Under the pieces are notes generated by a model, which searched no databases, was not told the origin of the DNA, and saw only the letters and a program-made list of their open reading frames with translations. Below are positions 61,167 to 64,000 of a DNA stretch of 64,000 bases, piece by piece. The stretch covers positions 2,159,001 to 2,223,000 of the forward strand of contig NZ_CP049744.1 of assembly GCF_000760935.2 (NCBI RefSeq), read 5' to 3'. The position numbers were made by a program, and so were the translations under genes. Origin of the DNA: Rhodococcoides fascians A25f. Its GTDB lineage: Bacteria; Actinomycetota; Actinomycetes; Mycobacteriales; Mycobacteriaceae. Each line of letters opens with the position of its first letter. The first letter of the stretch is position 1.

Positions 61167-62645
61167 TCAGTCCTCGGCGCGTTTCAGAACGGCCAGCACT
61201 GTGAGGAACAGGATCTTGATATCGAGCCAGACGGACCAGTTCTCGATGTAGTAGTTGTCCCACTCCGCGCGGTCCGCAATGGAGGTCTGGCCGCGAAGGC
61301 CGTGAACCTGAGCCCATCCCGTCACACCGGCCTTGACTCGGTGGCGTTCGCCGTATCGACGGATCTGCATCTCGAACAGGTCCACGTACTCGGGTCGCTC
61401 CGGCCGAGGGCCGACCAGACTCATGTCACCGCGAATGACATTGATCAGCTGGGGAAGTTCGTCCAACGAGGTCTGTCGCATGATCTTTCCGATACGGGTG
61501 CGCCGATCGACTCCCTCGACGCCACCGGGCGCGTCCCCGGCCTTTCGCTCGAACGCGGCGTCCGATGCGCGCGGGGGCCGCATGGAGCGAAACTTCAGGC
61601 AATCGAAGGGCAATCCGTCCCGCCCGATCCGCTCCTGCGCGAAGAAGATCGGGCCGGGGGAGCTCAGGCGTACGAGCAGCATCAGCGTCAGGAAGACGGG
61701 GGAGAGCAGCAGGAGACCGAATGCCGTCAGGACTCGATCGAGAACACCTTTGAGGGCGAACTGCCACCCCTTGGGGTTCACGTGCGGCAGCACCATCAAC
61801 GGCAGGCCGCCGATGTGCTCGACTCGAGAGTTGACACCGACGGCGTCGTACAACCTGGGCACCACCCACACCCGCATACCGAGCCGATGCGCAGTTCTGA
61901 TCGCTCCGACCAGGACTCGGTCTTCTGTCGGAGCGAATGCAACGATCAGTTCTTCCGCACCCGTCCTACGCGCAACTGCCTCGAAATCGCCCGGCAGCCC
62001 GAGGTGTGGCAGATCGGGTAGCTCGCTCTGCGACGAGACGTCGGCGATCGGGGCATCGCCGACGTAACCGACCGGAGCAAGACCGTACTCGGGAAATTGT
62101 CTTGTGCGAGAGACGAGTTGATGTGCGATCGGGTCGTTGCCGAGCACGATGGCCGGCGCTGCGGATCCGAACTTGGTGCGAAGCAAGCGTTGAACGACGA
62201 CGCGGACCAGGCGGGCGATCGCAATCGTGAGCGCGCTCAGCAGCCACAGTCGCAACACGACCGCGCTGGGCCGGTAGTCGGTGTCGGCCAGGAACATCAG
62301 GACCGTCAAAGCGAGCGATGCGAACGCAACAGCCGTTTCGGCCGGCCCGATCTCGTCCAGGAAGTTGCGGCGCAGGCTGCGCCGGTACATCGACTTGCCG
62401 GCCATGATTCCGATGAGTAGTGGCAGGAACAGCCATGGGAGCCAGCCGGTGTCGGTGAGGCTGCCCGAATGCCACAGTAGCGCTCCGATCAAAGCGACGG
62501 TGCCGGCGAGCACATCCACCGCGACGGTGATCGCGGTGTTGAGCGGATCGACCCGTAGTCGGTCCACGAGTGTGCGGCGGACCGCAGCGGTGTCGGGCTC
62601 GACAGACCGCGGGCGAGTGTGCGGTGATTCGAGTGTTTCGGGCAC
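61167..62645 (-). CDS. Polyprenyl glycosylphosphotransferase (priming enzyme)
   Basis: 492 residues. Five N-terminal membrane segments, a CoA-binding-like domain with VLGNDPIAHQL, then the catalytic PNPT domain: RLSSPGPIFFAQERIGRDG, FDCLKFRSM, TSLDELPQLINVI, RGDMSLVGPRPERPEYV and KAGVTGWAQVHGLRG. It starts exopolysaccharide synthesis by putting the first sugar phosphate on undecaprenyl phosphate. First gene of the cluster. Confidence 0.95.
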   Translation of the reverse strand: MPETLESPHTRPRSVEPDTAAVRRTLVDRLRVDPLNTAITVAVDVLAGTVALIGALLWHSGSLTDTGWLPWLFLPLLIGIMAGKSMYRRSLRRNFLDEIGPAETAVAFASLALTVLMFLADTDYRPSAVVLRLWLLSALTIAIARLVRVVVQRLLRTKFGSAAPAIVLGNDPIAHQLVSRTRQFPEYGLAPVGYVGDAPIADVSSQSELPDLPHLGLPGDFEAVARRTGAEELIVAFAPTEDRVLVGAIRTAHRLGMRVWVVPRLYDAVGVNSRVEHIGGLPLMVLPHVNPKGWQFALKGVLDRVLTAFGLLLLSPVFLTLMLLVRLSSPGPIFFAQERIGRDGLPFDCLKFRSMRPPRASDAAFERKAGDAPGGVEGVDRRTRIGKIMRQTSLDELPQLINVIRGDMSLVGPRPERPEYVDLFEMQIRRYGERHRVKAGVTGWAQVHGLRGQTSIADRAEWDNYYIENWSVWLDIKILFLTVLAVLKRAED

Positions 62646-62800
62646 AGCTTCTTCCCGGTGGCTAGTTTCGGATGGGTAAGTCTTTGATATCCCATTGAAT
62701 GTATACCGCCGAGAAAGAGGTCACCCGGTCGACTTCATGAAAAAAACCCGAGGTCGGTTGTGGGCCGAGAAAAGCTATTAGCAGTTAGGGAAAGCGGCCT
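62646..62800. promoter_or_regulatory. Promoter region of the polysaccharide cluster
   Basis: 155 bp upstream of the priming transferase and downstream of the GAF gene on the same strand. It includes a weak hairpin with an A-tract (62741-62760; a T-tract on the minus strand) that may terminate the GAF transcript. Confidence 0.4.
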
Positions 62801-63508
62801 TTATTCGAAAACTCGCTCGCGAATGATCCAGGCCAAGTCCTGCAGTATCTGAACGTGGCCGGTGGTCCACTGCCGCGGCTGTCGATCCCACACGCAGAGG
62901 GTTCCCACAGAATGGCCGCCGTCGTCGACGAGCGGAACTCCGAGATAGGAAACAAACAGATTGCTCTGGACCGACGGATGATCCTTGAGGGCGTCGTTGA
63001 GTCTCGCGTCCTCTACCACCAGCGGCTGGCCTAGATCGATCGCATAACGGCAGATGGACGCTTCGAGAGGAACCTCCTGCGCGCCACCGAGTTCCGACGG
63101 AAGTCCGAGTGCGCTCTTGAAGTACTGACGTCTGTCGTCGAGAAGCGAGAACGCGGCCGACGGGGCGTTCAATGCATCGGCGACCATCGCAACGATCCGG
63201 TCGTAGCCGGCGTCGGATCCGGTGTCCATCAACCCTGTCCGAGTCACTGCTGCCAATCTCTCGGGGTCGTCGATCGGGGTACCGAATGCCCGCGTCACCT
63301 CGACCGGTTCGACGCCCTTCTCCGATGCGGCCTGCAAAGCCCGCAGCAACGCACCCACGTCGGAGTCCTGATCGTCGGACAGTTCGCGAACGAGTCGGTC
63401 CACCACTGCGCGCCGAATGAATTCGTCGGTGGAAAGCCCGGATTTCTCCGCTTGCCGGGCGAGTAGCTCGTTCAGACGCGCGTCGAAACCGGGAAAGCCT
63501 GTAGTCAT
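62801..63508 (-). CDS. GAF-domain protein
   Basis: 235 residues from ATG 63508. The first roughly 70 residues include RLNELLARQAEKSGLSTDEF, which looks like a ribbon-helix-helix or coiled segment. Then DPERLAAVTRTGLMDTGSDA begins a GAF domain with SLLDDRRQYFKSALGLP, ASICRYAIDLGQPLVVEDAR and YLGVPLVDDGGHSVGTLCVW, the free-Met-reductase/phytochrome-like GAF subtype that often precedes GGDEF or HTH domains. It stands alone here; it may sense a small molecule and influence the adjacent polysaccharide genes. Confidence 0.85.
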   Translation of the reverse strand: MTTGFPGFDARLNELLARQAEKSGLSTDEFIRRAVVDRLVRELSDDQDSDVGALLRALQAASEKGVEPVEVTRAFGTPIDDPERLAAVTRTGLMDTGSDAGYDRIVAMVADALNAPSAAFSLLDDRRQYFKSALGLPSELGGAQEVPLEASICRYAIDLGQPLVVEDARLNDALKDHPSVQSNLFVSYLGVPLVDDGGHSVGTLCVWDRQPRQWTTGHVQILQDLAWIIRERVFE

Positions 63509-63657
63509 TGGGCAAATGGTAGTACAGGCAAAGTTGTCGTACCGATGACTGCCGCGAGAAGATACCTTTCGATTCTCGAACAGACGCCGCCTTTGCCACA
63601 ATGCGTATGACAATCCATTCGTGAATGACTGCGCCCCGTTGTTGTTAGCATCTGTCG

Positions 63658-64000
63658 ATGAGAAGGAATTCGACGCGACGAGCGAGTGCAGCACTGTTGG
63701 TCGTGCTGTTGGGGTTCGCTGCTGGGTCGGTACCCGCTGCGGCATCTGCTCTGCGGTCCCAGCAGGCCGCAAGTCCATTGTGTGCTCGGCAGTCCGATGC
63801 AGTTCGGATCGGGGTATCGCCGGGCGCGTCGATCGGCACGCTGTCTCCGGCGGATCTGGATCGGGAACTCACGCTTGCTCGAGACGCTGGGGCCTTCGCA
63901 GTTCGTGTCGACATCGATTGGTCTGCAATCGAATCGACTCGGGGCCGCTTCGATTGGAGTCGCACGGACCGAGTTATCGACGCCATTGTGGCCCACGGGA
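63658..64000 (+). CDS. Secreted glycoside-hydrolase-like protein (3' end outside window)
   Basis: 114 residues visible, frame open to the window end. It has a twin-Arg-containing signal peptide (RRNSTRRASAALLVVLLGFA, cleavage after ASA). IGVSPGASIGTLSPADLDRE, then RDAGAFAVRVDIDWSAIEST and GRFDWSRTDRVIDAIVAHG match the start of a TIM-barrel glycosidase (GH5/GH39/GH42 type, W-x-x-x-E...G-x-[FY]-x-[WF]). It is divergent from the GAF gene and may process the polysaccharide made by the cluster. Confidence 0.82.
   Translation, partial: MRRNSTRRASAALLVVLLGFAAGSVPAAASALRSQQAASPLCARQSDAVRIGVSPGASIGTLSPADLDRELTLARDAGAFAVRVDIDWSAIESTRGRFDWSRTDRVIDAIVAHG

Noticed and set aside
61123..61317. A 64-codon minus-strand frame between ligase and priming transferase
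   Set aside because: It overlaps the end of the priming transferase in another frame and has no motif or ribosome site; the genuine gap is only 40 bp.
1..64000. CRISPR array
   Set aside because: No series of short, regularly spaced repeats was seen; the only repeated DNA is the islet ends and the fic-tail duplication.

Overview
This is a high-GC actinobacterial chromosome segment, most likely Rhodococcus or a close relative in the Nocardiaceae. The evidence is a type I fatty acid synthase followed by acpS, and the run fas - acpS - M20 peptidase / bcp / small DUF3618 protein, which is the same neighbourhood as Rv2524c to Rv2520c of Mycobacterium tuberculosis. The window opens inside fas and closes inside a secreted glycoside-hydrolase-like gene.

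Layout. (1) 1-10.4 kb: core genes, comprising the fas C-terminal two thirds, acpS, a TetR regulator, an actin/Hsp70-like membrane protein, an M20 peptidase, bcp and a DUF3618 protein. (2) 10.49-22.2 kb: tRNA-Lys(CUU) followed by two tandem, integrase-less genomic islets of 5.13 kb and 6.48 kb. Three copies of a 35-bp core taken from the 3' part of the tRNA gene separate them. Both islets share a left end of about 355 bp and a right end of 177 bp. The ends carry repeated CTCATCACTTTG sites, once as a perfect 12-bp inverted repeat. The cargo is defence-like: islet 1 has an OLD-family ATPase-TOPRIM nuclease and an unknown membrane protein; islet 2 has a SIR2-STAND NTPase, a membrane protein with a possible lysozyme-like domain, and a frameshifted Fic toxin with its small antitoxin. 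No recombinase is encoded, so mobility would have to be supplied in trans. This is the most interesting part of the window. (3) 22.4-34.6 kb: mixed accessory genes (EamA/LysR pair, SRPBCC, GNAT, secreted proteins, an orphan ABC-2-type permease, a secretory lipase, an LLM flavoprotein, enoyl-CoA hydratase), with a decayed substrate-binding-protein fragment. (4) 34.6-44.2 kb: stress and redox genes (Rho-N protein, hydrolase/PucR/SRPBCC operon, an Old Yellow Enzyme fused to a Ddn-like domain, TetR plus a DHA2 exporter sharing a 15-bp operator, SDR, STAS protein, aldo-keto reductase). (5) 44.3-51.6 kb: a LacI-controlled sugar-acid operon (2-hydroxyacid dehydrogenase, ManD-type dehydratase, mannonate/mannitol-type dehydrogenase, MFS importer, L-idonate/L-gulonate 5-dehydrogenase type enzyme). 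It probably feeds L-gulonate, L-idonate or D-mannonate into 2-keto-3-deoxygluconate. (6) 52.3-62.6 kb: an exopolysaccharide cluster on the minus strand, from priming transferase to ligase/polymerase, glycosyltransferases, flippase, Wzz-like protein and an HxxxDG acyltransferase, flanked by a GAF-domain protein and a secreted glycoside-hydrolase-like gene.

All assignments come from reading motifs and context by eye. No database search was run, and starts were chosen by ribosome binding site and family length where stated.
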